Positions 22,778-31,278 of a DNA stretch of 64,000 nt are shown piece after piece (positions within the stretch are counted from its first letter, which is position 1; every line of letters starts with the position of its first letter). Origin of the DNA: Fibrobacter succinogenes (GTDB lineage Bacteria; Fibrobacterota; Fibrobacteria; Fibrobacterales; Fibrobacteraceae). The notes beneath the pieces are model-generated. The model ran no database searches. It was not told the origin of the DNA and saw only the letters and a program-made list of their open reading frames with translations. The stretch is taken from positions 1 through 64,000 of the forward strand of contig CADAWC010000004.1 in NCBI GenBank assembly GCA_902791475.1, written 5' to 3'. The position numbers and the translations under genes are program-made.

Positions 22778-24550
22778 ATGTCTCAAAATCTCAAATTCGG
22801 AACTCAAGAAGATCTCGAAGAAATTCTCGCCGCCCAGGGTGAATGCTCCCCGGACTTCCGCAAGGCCAACGCTGACGTCTATGCCGGCATGGGCTGCCTC
22901 GAACAGGGCAAGCTTGTCACGGGTAAGATCAGCCAGGTGAACGACCAGGAAGTTCTCGTCGACGTGAACTACAAGTCCGAAGGCGTTATTGATCGCGCCG
23001 AATTCAAGGATACTGATTCTCTCGAACTCGGTTCCGAAATCGAAGTGTTCGTCGAAAAGCTCGAAGACGAAGACGGTCGCCTCATCCTCTCCAAGCAGAA
23101 GGCTGACTTCGTTCGCGTGTGGGATCGCATCCACGCTGCATTCGAAAACAACGAAGTCGTACGCGGCACTCTCACGAAGCGCATCAAGGGCGGCGTTGTC
23201 GTCGACCTCTTTGGTATCGATGCCTTCCTCCCGGGCTCTCAGATCGACCTCCGTCAGATTCCGGACATCAACGCTCTTATCGGCCAGGAATTCGACCTCA
23301 AGGTTATCAAGGTCAACAAGGCTCGTCGCAACATCGTCGTTTCTCGTCGTGTTGTTCTCGAAGAAGAACGCAACAAGCAGCGTGGCGACGTTCTCGAAAC
23401 TCTCGAGAAGAACCAGGTCCGCAAGGGTATCGTCAAGAACATCACCGACTTCGGTGCATTCATCGACCTTGGCGGCGTAGATGGCCTCCTCCACATCACC
23501 GACATGAGCTACAAGCGCATCAACCACCCGTCCGAAATGCTCCAGCTCGGTCAGGAAGTCGAAGTCATGGTCCTCGACTTCAACGACAAGAAGGAACGCA
23601 TCTCTCTCGGCATGAAGCAGCTTAAGCCGCATCCGTGGAAGGATATCGCCGAACGTTATCCGGAAGGCGCTATCGTCAAGGGTAAGGTTGTTTCCATCAC
23701 TGATTACGGTGCATTCGTCGAACTCGACAGCGGTGTTGAAGGTCTCATCCACGTTTCTGAAATGTCCTGGACCCAGCACGTCAAGCACCCGTCCAAAATC
23801 CTCACCGTCGGTCAGGAAGTCGAAGCTGTTGTTCTCAAGGTTGAAGAAGATGCAGAACGTATCTCTCTCGGCATGAAGCAGCTCGAATCTGATCCGTGGG
23901 ATTCTATCGAAACTGAACTTCCGCCGGGCGCACGCGTCGTCGGTGAAATCCGCAACATCGCTTCCTTCGGCGCATTCGTCGAAATCAAGGAAGGTGTTGA
24001 TGGCCTCATCCACGTCTCTGACATGTCCTGGACCAAGAAGATCACCCACCCGAACGAAATGGTCAAGAAGGGTGACAAGGTTGAATGCGTCGTGCTCGCC
24101 GTCGATAAGGAAAAGCGCCGCATTTCTCTCTCCATGAAGCACCTCACCGAAGACCCGTGGGATTCTATCGATTCCACCTACCCGGTTGACTCCGAAGTCA
24201 AGGGCAAGATCGTTCGCATGCTCGACCGCGGCGTCGTGGTTGAACTCGCTGACGGTATCGAAGGCTTCATCCCGGTTTCCAAGCTCACCGCTGAATACAT
24301 CAAGGTTCCGGCCGATGCATTCAAGGTTGGCGACGAAGTTCCGGCTGTCGTGACCGAAATCGATCAGAACAACCGCAAGATCTATCTCTCCGTTGTTGAC
24401 TACTTCAAGAACCGTGAATCCGCTGAACTCAAGGCTTGGATGGACTCCCACAAGCCGGGCGAAAACGGCACCACGATTGGCGAAGCTGTCGCTCCGAAGA
24501 AGAAGGCTTCCAAGAAGAAGGCTGAAAAGTCCGAGGAAGCTGAAGCTTAA
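22778..24550 (+). CDS. rpsA: 30S ribosomal protein S1
   Basis: 590 residues with six S1 (OB-fold) RNA-binding repeats. Clear repeats include GIVKNITDFGAFIDLGGVDGLLHITDMS, GKVVSITDYGAFVELDSGVEGLIHVSEMS and GEIRNIASFGAFVEIKEGVDGLIHVSDMS. A lysine-rich, low-complexity C-terminus (PKKKASKKKAEKSEEAEA) ends the protein. S1 unwinds mRNA and brings leaderless or weak-ribosome-site messages to the 30S subunit. That is relevant here because many genes in this window lack a Shine-Dalgarno. Strong codon bias (almost no rare codons) shows high expression and generates long antisense reading frames. Confidence 0.97.
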   Translation: MSQNLKFGTQEDLEEILAAQGECSPDFRKANADVYAGMGCLEQGKLVTGKISQVNDQEVLVDVNYKSEGVIDRAEFKDTDSLELGSEIEVFVEKLEDEDGRLILSKQKADFVRVWDRIHAAFENNEVVRGTLTKRIKGGVVVDLFGIDAFLPGSQIDLRQIPDINALIGQEFDLKVIKVNKARRNIVVSRRVVLEEERNKQRGDVLETLEKNQVRKGIVKNITDFGAFIDLGGVDGLLHITDMSYKRINHPSEMLQLGQEVEVMVLDFNDKKERISLGMKQLKPHPWKDIAERYPEGAIVKGKVVSITDYGAFVELDSGVEGLIHVSEMSWTQHVKHPSKILTVGQEVEAVVLKVEEDAERISLGMKQLESDPWDSIETELPPGARVVGEIRNIASFGAFVEIKEGVDGLIHVSDMSWTKKITHPNEMVKKGDKVECVVLAVDKEKRRISLSMKHLTEDPWDSIDSTYPVDSEVKGKIVRMLDRGVVVELADGIEGFIPVSKLTAEYIKVPADAFKVGDEVPAVVTEIDQNNRKIYLSVVDYFKNRESAELKAWMDSHKPGENGTTIGEAVAPKKKASKKKAEKSEEAEA

Positions 24551-24575
24551 TTTAGTTTCTGACTAAAGCTTAAAG

Positions 24576-24608
24576 GAATCCCACGGGTAACCGTGGGGTT
24601 TCTTTTTA
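24576..24608 (+). terminator. Terminator of rpsA
   Basis: AATCCCACGG pairs with CCGTGGGGTT around GTAA, followed by TCTTTTT. A GCGGGAATCTCC-type intergenic repeat follows at 24612-24641. Confidence 0.85.
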
Positions 24609-24682
24609 TTTGTCATTCCCGCCTCCGAGCGGGAATCTCCATACACGTCTCGAAATGCATATAAATTTTTTATTATTGCAAT

Positions 24683-25726
24683 ATGGAACTTCGCGAATCC
24701 CGCATCACAAAACGCATCGTCTGGATTGACATTTGCAAGGCTCTCGCCATTAGCTTGGTCGCACTCGGCCACATGCAATCTATTTACCTTGTAAACGAAA
24801 CCATTTTCGCTTTTGCCATGCCCGCGTTCTTTTTCCTCTCCGGCTACACTTTTGAACGCTCGGCGAACGCTCCATTCCTAGAACTCCTCCGGAAAAAGTT
24901 CCGCAGCTTGATTATCCCGTACTTTGGATTTTCAGCGATTCTTTTTGCATTCTGGTTCTTGGTGCGCCGCAATTTTGGCCTGTCGTACGAGACCCATGCG
25001 ACTGTCACTGACGTCTTGATGCAGATTTTGTGCGGGACGAACAGCACGTTCTTTGTGACGCCTCTCTGGTTCTTGACTTGCCTTTTTGTGGTAGAAATCC
25101 TCTTTTGGTGCTTGCTCCGCATTCGGAAAAAGTTCCTGAGGGTGACCATAATTGCTTTGCTTTTTATTCCTGGACTTATTTACTGGACTTATATGGATAT
25201 GTTGCAGTTGCCGCATGTTTTCTGGAATTTTGATCAGGCGAGTTTCTTTCTTTCGTGCCTAGCCATTGGTTTTGTCTTGTCAAAGAGAAATCTAGTTGAA
25301 AAATTACTTTGTTCTTTAAAACGTGATTTATTTGTGGTTTTAGTTTCGGTAATTGTATTTGCGCTAGTAATTGCCGTCCGTGAAAAAACAACGTCTCCTT
25401 TGCTTTTTGTGTCGATGCAGGCGATGATGACTTTTTCTAGCTTGCTTGCGTTTATTGCAATCTGCAAGTCTATTCGCAAAAGTGCTGTCCTGAATTTTAT
25501 CGGTCAAAATACGATTACGATTTTGGCGTTGCATATCATGGTACAGAGCATCTTGCGTGGCGTGCTATTCAAGGTTTTCCATGTGGCGCCTGAATGGATT
25601 GAAACCTCGCTAATCGTGAGCGTTGTGTTGACTCTCGTGACGATCGCGGCTCTCGTTCCCGTCATTCTGCTGATTAATAAATTTACCCCCTGGCTCGCCG
25701 GGAAAAGGCTTAGTGCTCTCAAATGA
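24683..25726 (+). CDS. Acyltransferase 3 family membrane protein
   Basis: 347 residues with about ten hydrophobic segments. Begins MELRESRITKRIVWIDICKALAISLVALGHMQSI, carrying the IDxxKxxA...GH signature of acyltransferase 3 enzymes. Next is FAMPAFFFLSGYTFER. It probably O-acetylates an envelope polysaccharide, as this family does. Similar in architecture to the enzyme at 5813-6967 but clearly divergent. The ATG has no obvious ribosome site and the gene stands alone. Substrate unknown. Confidence 0.85.
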   Translation: MELRESRITKRIVWIDICKALAISLVALGHMQSIYLVNETIFAFAMPAFFFLSGYTFERSANAPFLELLRKKFRSLIIPYFGFSAILFAFWFLVRRNFGLSYETHATVTDVLMQILCGTNSTFFVTPLWFLTCLFVVEILFWCLLRIRKKFLRVTIIALLFIPGLIYWTYMDMLQLPHVFWNFDQASFFLSCLAIGFVLSKRNLVEKLLCSLKRDLFVVLVSVIVFALVIAVREKTTSPLLFVSMQAMMTFSSLLAFIAICKSIRKSAVLNFIGQNTITILALHIMVQSILRGVLFKVFHVAPEWIETSLIVSVVLTLVTIAALVPVILLINKFTPWLAGKRLSALK

Positions 25727-25737
25727 CATCGTTGCGA

Positions 25738-25773
25738 TACTAGTAACTAATAACTATTAACTAGTAACTAAAT
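25738..25773. repeat. 7-bp-period intergenic tract before coaBC
   Basis: Heptads ACTAGTA ACTAATA ACTATTA ACTAGTA ACTAAAT, ending 18 bp before the coaBC start codon. Confidence 0.8.
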
Positions 25774-25790
25774 TTTAAATTGCTATTTTA

Positions 25791-27194
25791 ATGGCTATGA
25801 ATCTCGCTGGAAAGAAAATTCTTCTTGGAGTCTCGGGCGGAATTGCCGCCTACAAGTCTTGTGAACTCTTGCGCCTGTTGCAAAAGAAAGGCGCCGAAGT
25901 GCGCGTCTGCATGACCGAAGCCGCTACACAGTTTGTGGCCCCGCTTACATTTGCAAGCCTCTCCAAATGCCCCGTGTACCTGAAAAATGGCGCCGTCGAA
26001 GCACGCCCTTTCCAGCACATCGATTTCCCGCGATGGGCCGACCTTTATCTCGTCGTTCCGGCGACCGCGAATGTCATCGGAAAGTTCGTCTATGGCATTG
26101 CTGATGACCCAGTGAGCCTCTGCTTTATGAGCTGCACGGGTCCGCGTTTTATTGCCCCTGCGATGAATGTCGCGATGTTCAATTCTCCGGCGGTTAAACG
26201 CAACCTCGAAACGCTCCGCAGTTTTGAAAATACGTTCGTGATGGACAGCCCGGCGGGTGAGCTCGCCTGTGGTGAAGTCGGCAAAGGCCGCCTGCTTGAC
26301 CCCGCAGAAATCGTCGCTTATTTAGAGACGAGAGACGAGAGACTAGTGACGAGAGAGGGGGAATGCCTTCCCCTCGCTTCTGCCGCTTGCGCGTCATCCG
26401 CTACCCCTTCGAACGGGGGACACCCCCGTAACGCCCCCGAATCGCAGGCCGCGCAGTACCTCCAAGAAACGGCTTTGCAAGACCTTCCCGCATCCGGTGA
26501 ACGCGTGCGCCGCGTCCTCATCACCGCCGGTCGCACCGAAGAAGCGATTGACCCCGTGCGTTATATTAGCAACCGCAGCAGTGGAAAGACGGCCGTTGCG
26601 ATTGCCGCGACGTTTCTTGCGAACGGCTTTGACGTGAGCGTTGTCGCAGGCCCGATGGAGGCGGAATTCCCCGGTGCCGTCCACGTGACAAAAATCAAGA
26701 GTGCTTGCGACATGCACAAGGCTGTTCTTGAACAGATGAAAAATGCCGACGTGCTCGTGCATTGCGCCGCCGTGGCGGATTACCGCCCGAAGGTGGCCGC
26801 TACTGAAAAAATCAAGGATAGTCGTAGCCAGCTCATCTTGGAACTGGAACCAAATCCGAACATCTTGCGCGATAGCGTTGCTCAAAAGCGTGCAGGCCAA
26901 GTCATTATCGGTTTTGCGCTCGAAACGGACCACTTCAAGGAACATGCTGCAGAAAAGCTCAAGAAGAGCGGCGCCGATGCGCTCCTCCTGAATGCCCCTG
27001 TGGCTGCAAACAGCGGTTTTGGTTTTGACGAAGTCCGTTACACATTGATCCGCGCGAACTCTCGCAATGCACAAGAATCCGGCGACTCTCGAAACGCCGT
27101 AGAGGTTGAAATTCCCGAGATGAAGATGGGTTCTAAAATCGATCTCGCGCAAGAAATTGTAGATTTTAGCCTTGATCAGTTAAAGAACGCTTAG
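25791..27194 (+). CDS. coaBC: Bifunctional phosphopantothenoylcysteine decarboxylase/synthase
   Basis: Two consecutive steps of coenzyme A synthesis. The CoaC half (1-175) has ILLGVSGGIAAYKSCELLR, the catalytic His in FQHIDFPRWADLYLVVPATAN, the substrate motif FIAPAMNVAMF and ELACGEVGKGRLLDP with the active cysteine. The CoaB half (from about 240) begins VLITAGRTEEAIDPVRYISNRSSGK. At 467 residues it exceeds the usual 390-410. The excess is an in-frame insertion at about 179-240 between the two domains, encoded partly by a 7-bp-period repeat tract. A second ATG (25797) is an alternative start. No Shine-Dalgarno. Confidence 0.96.
   Translation: MAMNLAGKKILLGVSGGIAAYKSCELLRLLQKKGAEVRVCMTEAATQFVAPLTFASLSKCPVYLKNGAVEARPFQHIDFPRWADLYLVVPATANVIGKFVYGIADDPVSLCFMSCTGPRFIAPAMNVAMFNSPAVKRNLETLRSFENTFVMDSPAGELACGEVGKGRLLDPAEIVAYLETRDERLVTREGECLPLASAACASSATPSNGGHPRNAPESQAAQYLQETALQDLPASGERVRRVLITAGRTEEAIDPVRYISNRSSGKTAVAIAATFLANGFDVSVVAGPMEAEFPGAVHVTKIKSACDMHKAVLEQMKNADVLVHCAAVADYRPKVAATEKIKDSRSQLILELEPNPNILRDSVAQKRAGQVIIGFALETDHFKEHAAEKLKKSGADALLLNAPVAANSGFGFDEVRYTLIRANSRNAQESGDSRNAVEVEIPEMKMGSKIDLAQEIVDFSLDQLKNA
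26322..26360 (+). repeat. 7-bp-period repeat tract inside coaBC
   Basis: Heptads AGAGACG AGAGACG AGAGACT AGTGACG AGAGAGG encode ETRDERLVTREG in the interdomain linker. The following segment to about 26450 (encoding ECLPLASAACASSATPSNGG and beyond) also reads like intergenic DNA. Confidence 0.85.
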
Positions 27195-27203
27195 AGGAAC
27201 GGT

Positions 27204-28049
27204 ATGCCCGAAGAATTTGATTTTAGCGAACTTCGCAAATATCTGCAAGGCCAAATGGACATGGGCGAGGAGGATTTGCTCCTCGATGAACCGTGGACGT
27301 TGACCCGTAAAAAGCCCGCCGTTCCTGCAGGGACTCCGCGTCCGGCAAATCCGATGCCGCAAATGCAGCGTCCCGCGAACCCGGCTCCATTCCCGCAGCA
27401 TTCGGCTCCCGCGCAACCCGCGCCTTCTCCGCGTCCGGCCCCGGCGCCAAAGCTCGATGCAGGCCTCACTATTGCCCCGCGCGCCGTCAAGAAAACGACT
27501 GCCGCGTACGAACTAGCCGATTCCATCGGCGCCTTCTACGATGCTCTCAAGACCGACGCACTTTACGCGCGTGCCGCGAACGTTGTTCGCTACGAAGGCC
27601 CGGAACACCCGCGCCTTCTGATTCTCCTTGCCGCCCCGAAGCCCGGCGAAGCCGGCAGCAATTTCTTCCAGTCTCCGACTGGCGAGATGCTTGTGCGTTT
27701 GTTCGGAAGTCTCGGTTACGCCCCAGAAACTCTTGGCGTTACGTATTTCTACAAGGATGCTCCGCGAGCACTATCTCCGATCCTGCTCGCTTCGCTCCGT
27801 CGAATGCTAACAAAGGAACTTTCCTTTATTGCACCTGAAATCATGATTACCTTTAGCGAGCCGCTTTTCTATGACGTGTTCAGCAAGGGCAAGAACTTCA
27901 ACGATCTCGCAGGAACAGCGCTTGATTTCAACGGCACAAAGACGGTTTCGCTTGTCGATGCTTACACGATGACGACGGACAAACAGCTTAAATGGCTTAC
28001 GTGGAAGGTCCATATTCCGCGTAGCGGCCTTTTCACCGCCGCTAAGTAG
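27204..28049 (+). CDS. Uracil-DNA-glycosylase-fold-like protein, Pro-rich N-terminus
   Basis: 281 residues. The N-terminal 35 residues are acidic; residues about 38-85 are Pro/Ala-rich. The C-terminal part (about 100-281) has LLILLAAPKPGEAGSNFFQSPTGEMLVRLFGSLGY, then LGVTYFYKDAP, LRRMLTKELSFIAPEIMITFSEPL and a closing segment ending VHIPRSG. This order resembles type 4/5 uracil-DNA glycosylases, but the catalytic motifs are degraded and no cysteine cluster is seen. Activity is therefore doubtful. It lies 9 bp after coaBC (GAGGAACGGT ribosome site), so the two are co-transcribed. Function unknown. Confidence 0.6.
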   Translation: MPEEFDFSELRKYLQGQMDMGEEDLLLDEPWTLTRKKPAVPAGTPRPANPMPQMQRPANPAPFPQHSAPAQPAPSPRPAPAPKLDAGLTIAPRAVKKTTAAYELADSIGAFYDALKTDALYARAANVVRYEGPEHPRLLILLAAPKPGEAGSNFFQSPTGEMLVRLFGSLGYAPETLGVTYFYKDAPRALSPILLASLRRMLTKELSFIAPEIMITFSEPLFYDVFSKGKNFNDLAGTALDFNGTKTVSLVDAYTMTTDKQLKWLTWKVHIPRSGLFTAAK

Positions 28050-28237
28050 CCGCGCTATGTCTCCCCGGCCGTAGTGCCGGGGCCGGCGTACACACTCGCA
28101 ATCACATTGTCATGCCCGCCACCTTTGTCATGCCCCACTTGATGGGGCATCTCCATTTTATGCCCTTTTCGCCTTATTCTTGGCGTCTCTCCAAAAACCA
28201 TTGTAAACTATTATTGTATATTTAAATCGGTATAGTT
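28050..28237. other. Intergenic hairpins before dnaB
   Basis: Holds CCCCGGCCGTAGTGCCGGGG at 28063-28082, a possible terminator of the coaBC operon, although without a T-run. A second palindrome around ATGCCCCACTTGATGGGGCAT lies at 28130-28150 (shown in full it is 21 bases; its arms are ATGCCCCA and TGGGGCAT). Both are intergenic repeat types. Confidence 0.5.
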
Positions 28238-29665
28238 ATGTCTGAAGAAAATAATTCCAAGTCGTTTGAAGGTCGCCAAATGCCCGCCGATGTTGAGGCG
28301 GAGCGCTGCCTGTTGGGCGGTATTTTGCGTGACCCAGAAGTGATGGGCACCGCAGTTATGGCCATCAGTGATGATGACTTTTTCTACATGGAACGTCATC
28401 AGTTGATTTGGAACGCACTTTGCAGTTTGAACAAAGCGGTTACACCCATCGATCCCGTGACACTTTCGGCGGAACTTACGAAGATGGGCAAGCTCGACAT
28501 TGTCGGTGGCCGTGAATACATCTTTGAATTGATGGAATCTGTTGCGTCGTCGGCGAATGTCCCGTGGCAGTTGGAACACCTCCGTAGCAAGGCAGTACTC
28601 CGCAAGCTCATCCGCACGTCATCCGATATTATCCGCCAGGCGATGGATCCTGCTTCGACGCCGGATAACGTGCTTCAAGATGCCGAACGCGATATCTTTG
28701 CGATTGCCGATAACCAGGTGCGCAACACCTTAAAATCTATCGACAACTTTGTGGCGCCTCTTCTGGAACGCATCAACAACCGCAGGGAAGGTGGCATTAC
28801 GGGCGTGCCTACGGGTATTACGGAGCTGGACGAACTCACGAACGGTCTCCAGAATTCCGACTTGATTATTCTCGCTGCCCGTCCGGGTGTCGGCAAGACT
28901 TCTTTCGCTATGACAATTGCCGCAAACGCCGCCATTCGCTACGGCAAGAACGTCGCCTTCTTCAGCTTGGAAATGGATGGCATCCAGCTTGCCCAACGTC
29001 TGCTCTGCTCGCAGGCACAAGTGGACCAGAGTAGGCTCCGCAACGGTAAGCTCAGCTCTGACGAAATCAAAAAGATTATTGCTGCTGTCACACCGATTAA
29101 CCAGGCTCCGCTTTTTGTCGATGACAACGCCGACCTCGGCATCATGGAACTCATGAGCAAGGCGCGTCAGCTCAAACACAAGGGCCACCTCGACCTCCTC
29201 ATCATCGACTACTTGCAGTTGATGAAAACCGGCAAGGAAGAAAACCGCGCCGTCGCTATCGGTGCAATTTCCCGTGGCCTCAAGATCTTGGCAAAGGAAC
29301 TGAGCATTCCGGTCATTGCACTCGCTCAGCTCAGCCGTAAAGTCGAAGAAAAGGGCCGTGAACGCCCGCAGCTTTCGGACTTGCGTGAATCCGGTTCTAT
29401 CGAACAGGACGCTGATATGGTGTGGTTCGTGGAACGCCCGTTCGTGCAGACGCATAAGGACGAAGACCGCTACAAGGCAACGCTCATTGTGGCGAAGCAC
29501 CGTAACGGTTCCGTAAAAGATATCGATATGAGCTTCGTGCCGGAATACACGACGTTCTACGATGCTACCGAACAGCAAGGCATGGAAGGTGGCGACGAAG
29601 ATTATCAGTATGGTGCAGATGACGATGGCGGTGGACCGCAGGTTGCCGACTTTGGCAGTTTTTAA
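28238..29665 (+). CDS. dnaB: Replicative DNA helicase DnaB
   Basis: 475 residues. N-terminal domain (1-170) with MPADVEAERCLLGGILRDPEVM. RecA-like motor from about 190: Walker A AARPGVGKTSFAM, FFSLEMDGIQLAQRL, Walker B LLIIDYLQLM, then SRGLKILAKELSIPVIALAQLSR and LSDLRESGSIEQDADMVWF. It unwinds DNA at the replication fork as a hexamer. There is an acidic, Gly-rich C-terminal tail. MlaE starts 9 bp downstream, so the genes probably share a transcript. Start at 28238 fits the family N-terminus. Confidence 0.97.
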   Translation: MSEENNSKSFEGRQMPADVEAERCLLGGILRDPEVMGTAVMAISDDDFFYMERHQLIWNALCSLNKAVTPIDPVTLSAELTKMGKLDIVGGREYIFELMESVASSANVPWQLEHLRSKAVLRKLIRTSSDIIRQAMDPASTPDNVLQDAERDIFAIADNQVRNTLKSIDNFVAPLLERINNRREGGITGVPTGITELDELTNGLQNSDLIILAARPGVGKTSFAMTIAANAAIRYGKNVAFFSLEMDGIQLAQRLLCSQAQVDQSRLRNGKLSSDEIKKIIAAVTPINQAPLFVDDNADLGIMELMSKARQLKHKGHLDLLIIDYLQLMKTGKEENRAVAIGAISRGLKILAKELSIPVIALAQLSRKVEEKGRERPQLSDLRESGSIEQDADMVWFVERPFVQTHKDEDRYKATLIVAKHRNGSVKDIDMSFVPEYTTFYDATEQQGMEGGDEDYQYGADDDGGGPQVADFGSF

Positions 29666-29674
29666 GGATGTGCA

Positions 29675-30457
29675 ATGACGCTGATTTTGAGACCGATAAA
29701 TTGGATAGGGCAAAAGATTGTCGATGCAGTCGCCGCTGTGGGCGAGTGCATTTGTATCCTGTTTATCACACTCAAGCAGTTCCGCTTCGTGCACAAGAAT
29801 CCGTCGCTGATTGTGAAGGAGATGATCTCCGTAGGCGTCTCCTCGCTCCCGCTCCTGTTCGTGACGTCCATCTTTACCGGCATGGTCGCAACCATCATGG
29901 CCGAGTTCGAATTCCACAATCTCGTGTCCGACAAGTTTGTGGGGACGGCCGCCTGCAAAATGGTGCTCATCGAGCTTGGACCGCTCCTTACGGCCATCGT
30001 GCTTTCGGGGCGCGTAGGGAGTGCAGTCGCTGCTGAAATCGGTTCCATGAAAGAGAAAGAGGAACTCTCCGCATACGTGGTGCTTGGGCTTGACCCGTAC
30101 CGCTACCTCGCGATGCCGAGACTGTTTGCGTTCTTGACGATGATTCCGTGCTTGACAGCTATCTCTAATGCGCTAGCGCTGATTGGCGGCTGGATTGTCT
30201 GTGTGCTTGCTTTGGATATCACGACCTACACCTATTCGACCGGTATGCAGTACCTGTTCGAAAATTTGGACTTGTGGGCGGGGATTATCAAGTCTATTGT
30301 TTTTGGAACGATCATCTTTGTGCTTGCCTATTACCATGGAACGCATTCCAAGCCAGGTGCCCATGGCGTGGGCCTAGCAACGATGAGCGTTGTGGTTTCT
30401 AGTTGTCTTATGATTTTGATTTCTGACTTTATTCTTGATGCGTTCTTGTTCTTCTAG
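29675..30457 (+). CDS. mlaE: ABC transporter permease, MlaE/YrbE family
   Basis: 260 residues with five or six membrane segments. Family blocks include FTGMVATIMAEFEFHNL, ELGPLLTAIVLSGRVGSAVAAEIGSMKEKEEL (conserved MlaE core) and PRLFAFLTMIPCLTAISN. It moves phospholipids between the inner and outer membranes together with an ATPase and an MCE protein. AAGGA precedes the ATG. The mlaF gene follows after 10 bp. An MCE-domain (MlaD) gene, expected next in most operons, is missing here. Confidence 0.93.
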   Translation: MTLILRPINWIGQKIVDAVAAVGECICILFITLKQFRFVHKNPSLIVKEMISVGVSSLPLLFVTSIFTGMVATIMAEFEFHNLVSDKFVGTAACKMVLIELGPLLTAIVLSGRVGSAVAAEIGSMKEKEELSAYVVLGLDPYRYLAMPRLFAFLTMIPCLTAISNALALIGGWIVCVLALDITTYTYSTGMQYLFENLDLWAGIIKSIVFGTIIFVLAYYHGTHSKPGAHGVGLATMSVVVSSCLMILISDFILDAFLFF

Positions 30458-30467
30458 AGGTTGAGCT

Positions 30468-31262
30468 ATGCCGAATGTAAAAATCGATCCGAATGACATT
30501 GCAATTCGACTCAAAGGGCTTAAGAAGTCCTTTGGCCCTCAGACGGTTCTTGAAGACGTGAACCTCGACATCCGCCGTGGCGAGACGATGGTCATCATCG
30601 GTAAGTCCGGTGGTGGCAAGTCCGTGATTCTAAAGCACATGATTGGACTTTTGCAGCCGGATGGCGGTGAAGTGACTGTCGATGGCGTGACGATCAGTAC
30701 GCCCAAGTTCTTCGATACGCATACCATCCGCCGCAAGATGGGTATGTTGTTCCAAATGGGCGCCTTGTTCGATTCTATGGATACAGGTGAAAATATCGCC
30801 TTTGCTCTCCGTGAACATCATCCCGAACTCTCTGAAGCCGAGATCCAGAACGTGGTGACCGAAAAGCTCCAGATGATCAACCTCGTACCGTCTTTCCGTA
30901 CAAAGATGCCTTCCGAACTTTCGGGTGGTATGCGTAAGCGTGTGGCGCTTGCGAGAGCTATTGCTCTGAATCCGGAAATTCTTTTGTACGATGAACCAAC
31001 AACGGGCTTGGACCCGATTACGAGTGACGTGATTAACGACCTTATTCTCGATATGCAGAGCAAGCTCGGGGTTACGTCTGTCGTGGTGACGCACGACATG
31101 GTCAGTGCATTCAAGGTGGCGGACCGAATTGCCATGCTCTTGAATGGTCGAATCATCGAGGTGGGGACCGTCGATGAAATCAAGAATACAAGCAACCCGT
31201 ATGTGCATCAGTTCATTACGGGCCAGCGCAAAATTTCGGTGGATGGGGAATCGCAAGAATAA
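30468..31262 (+). CDS. mlaF: ABC transporter ATP-binding protein, MlaF family
   Basis: 264 residues. Walker A IIGKSGGGKSVILKHM, Q-loop MLFQMGALFDSM, signature ELSGGMRKRVALARAIA, Walker B EILLYDEPTTGLDP and H-loop VVVTHDM. It powers the MlaE permease in lipid transport across the envelope. A GAGGTTGAGCT leader supports the start. The next gene is a serine-linker lipoprotein 16 bp downstream, possibly in the same transcript. Confidence 0.95.
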   Translation: MPNVKIDPNDIAIRLKGLKKSFGPQTVLEDVNLDIRRGETMVIIGKSGGGKSVILKHMIGLLQPDGGEVTVDGVTISTPKFFDTHTIRRKMGMLFQMGALFDSMDTGENIAFALREHHPELSEAEIQNVVTEKLQMINLVPSFRTKMPSELSGGMRKRVALARAIALNPEILLYDEPTTGLDPITSDVINDLILDMQSKLGVTSVVVTHDMVSAFKVADRIAMLLNGRIIEVGTVDEIKNTSNPYVHQFITGQRKISVDGESQE

Positions 31263-31278
31263 AAGAGTGGGGAAAATT

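Noticed and set aside
22769..24451. 560-residue minus-strand frame opposite rpsA
   Set aside because: Mirror of the extreme codon preference in rpsA; its repeats simply echo the S1 repeats.
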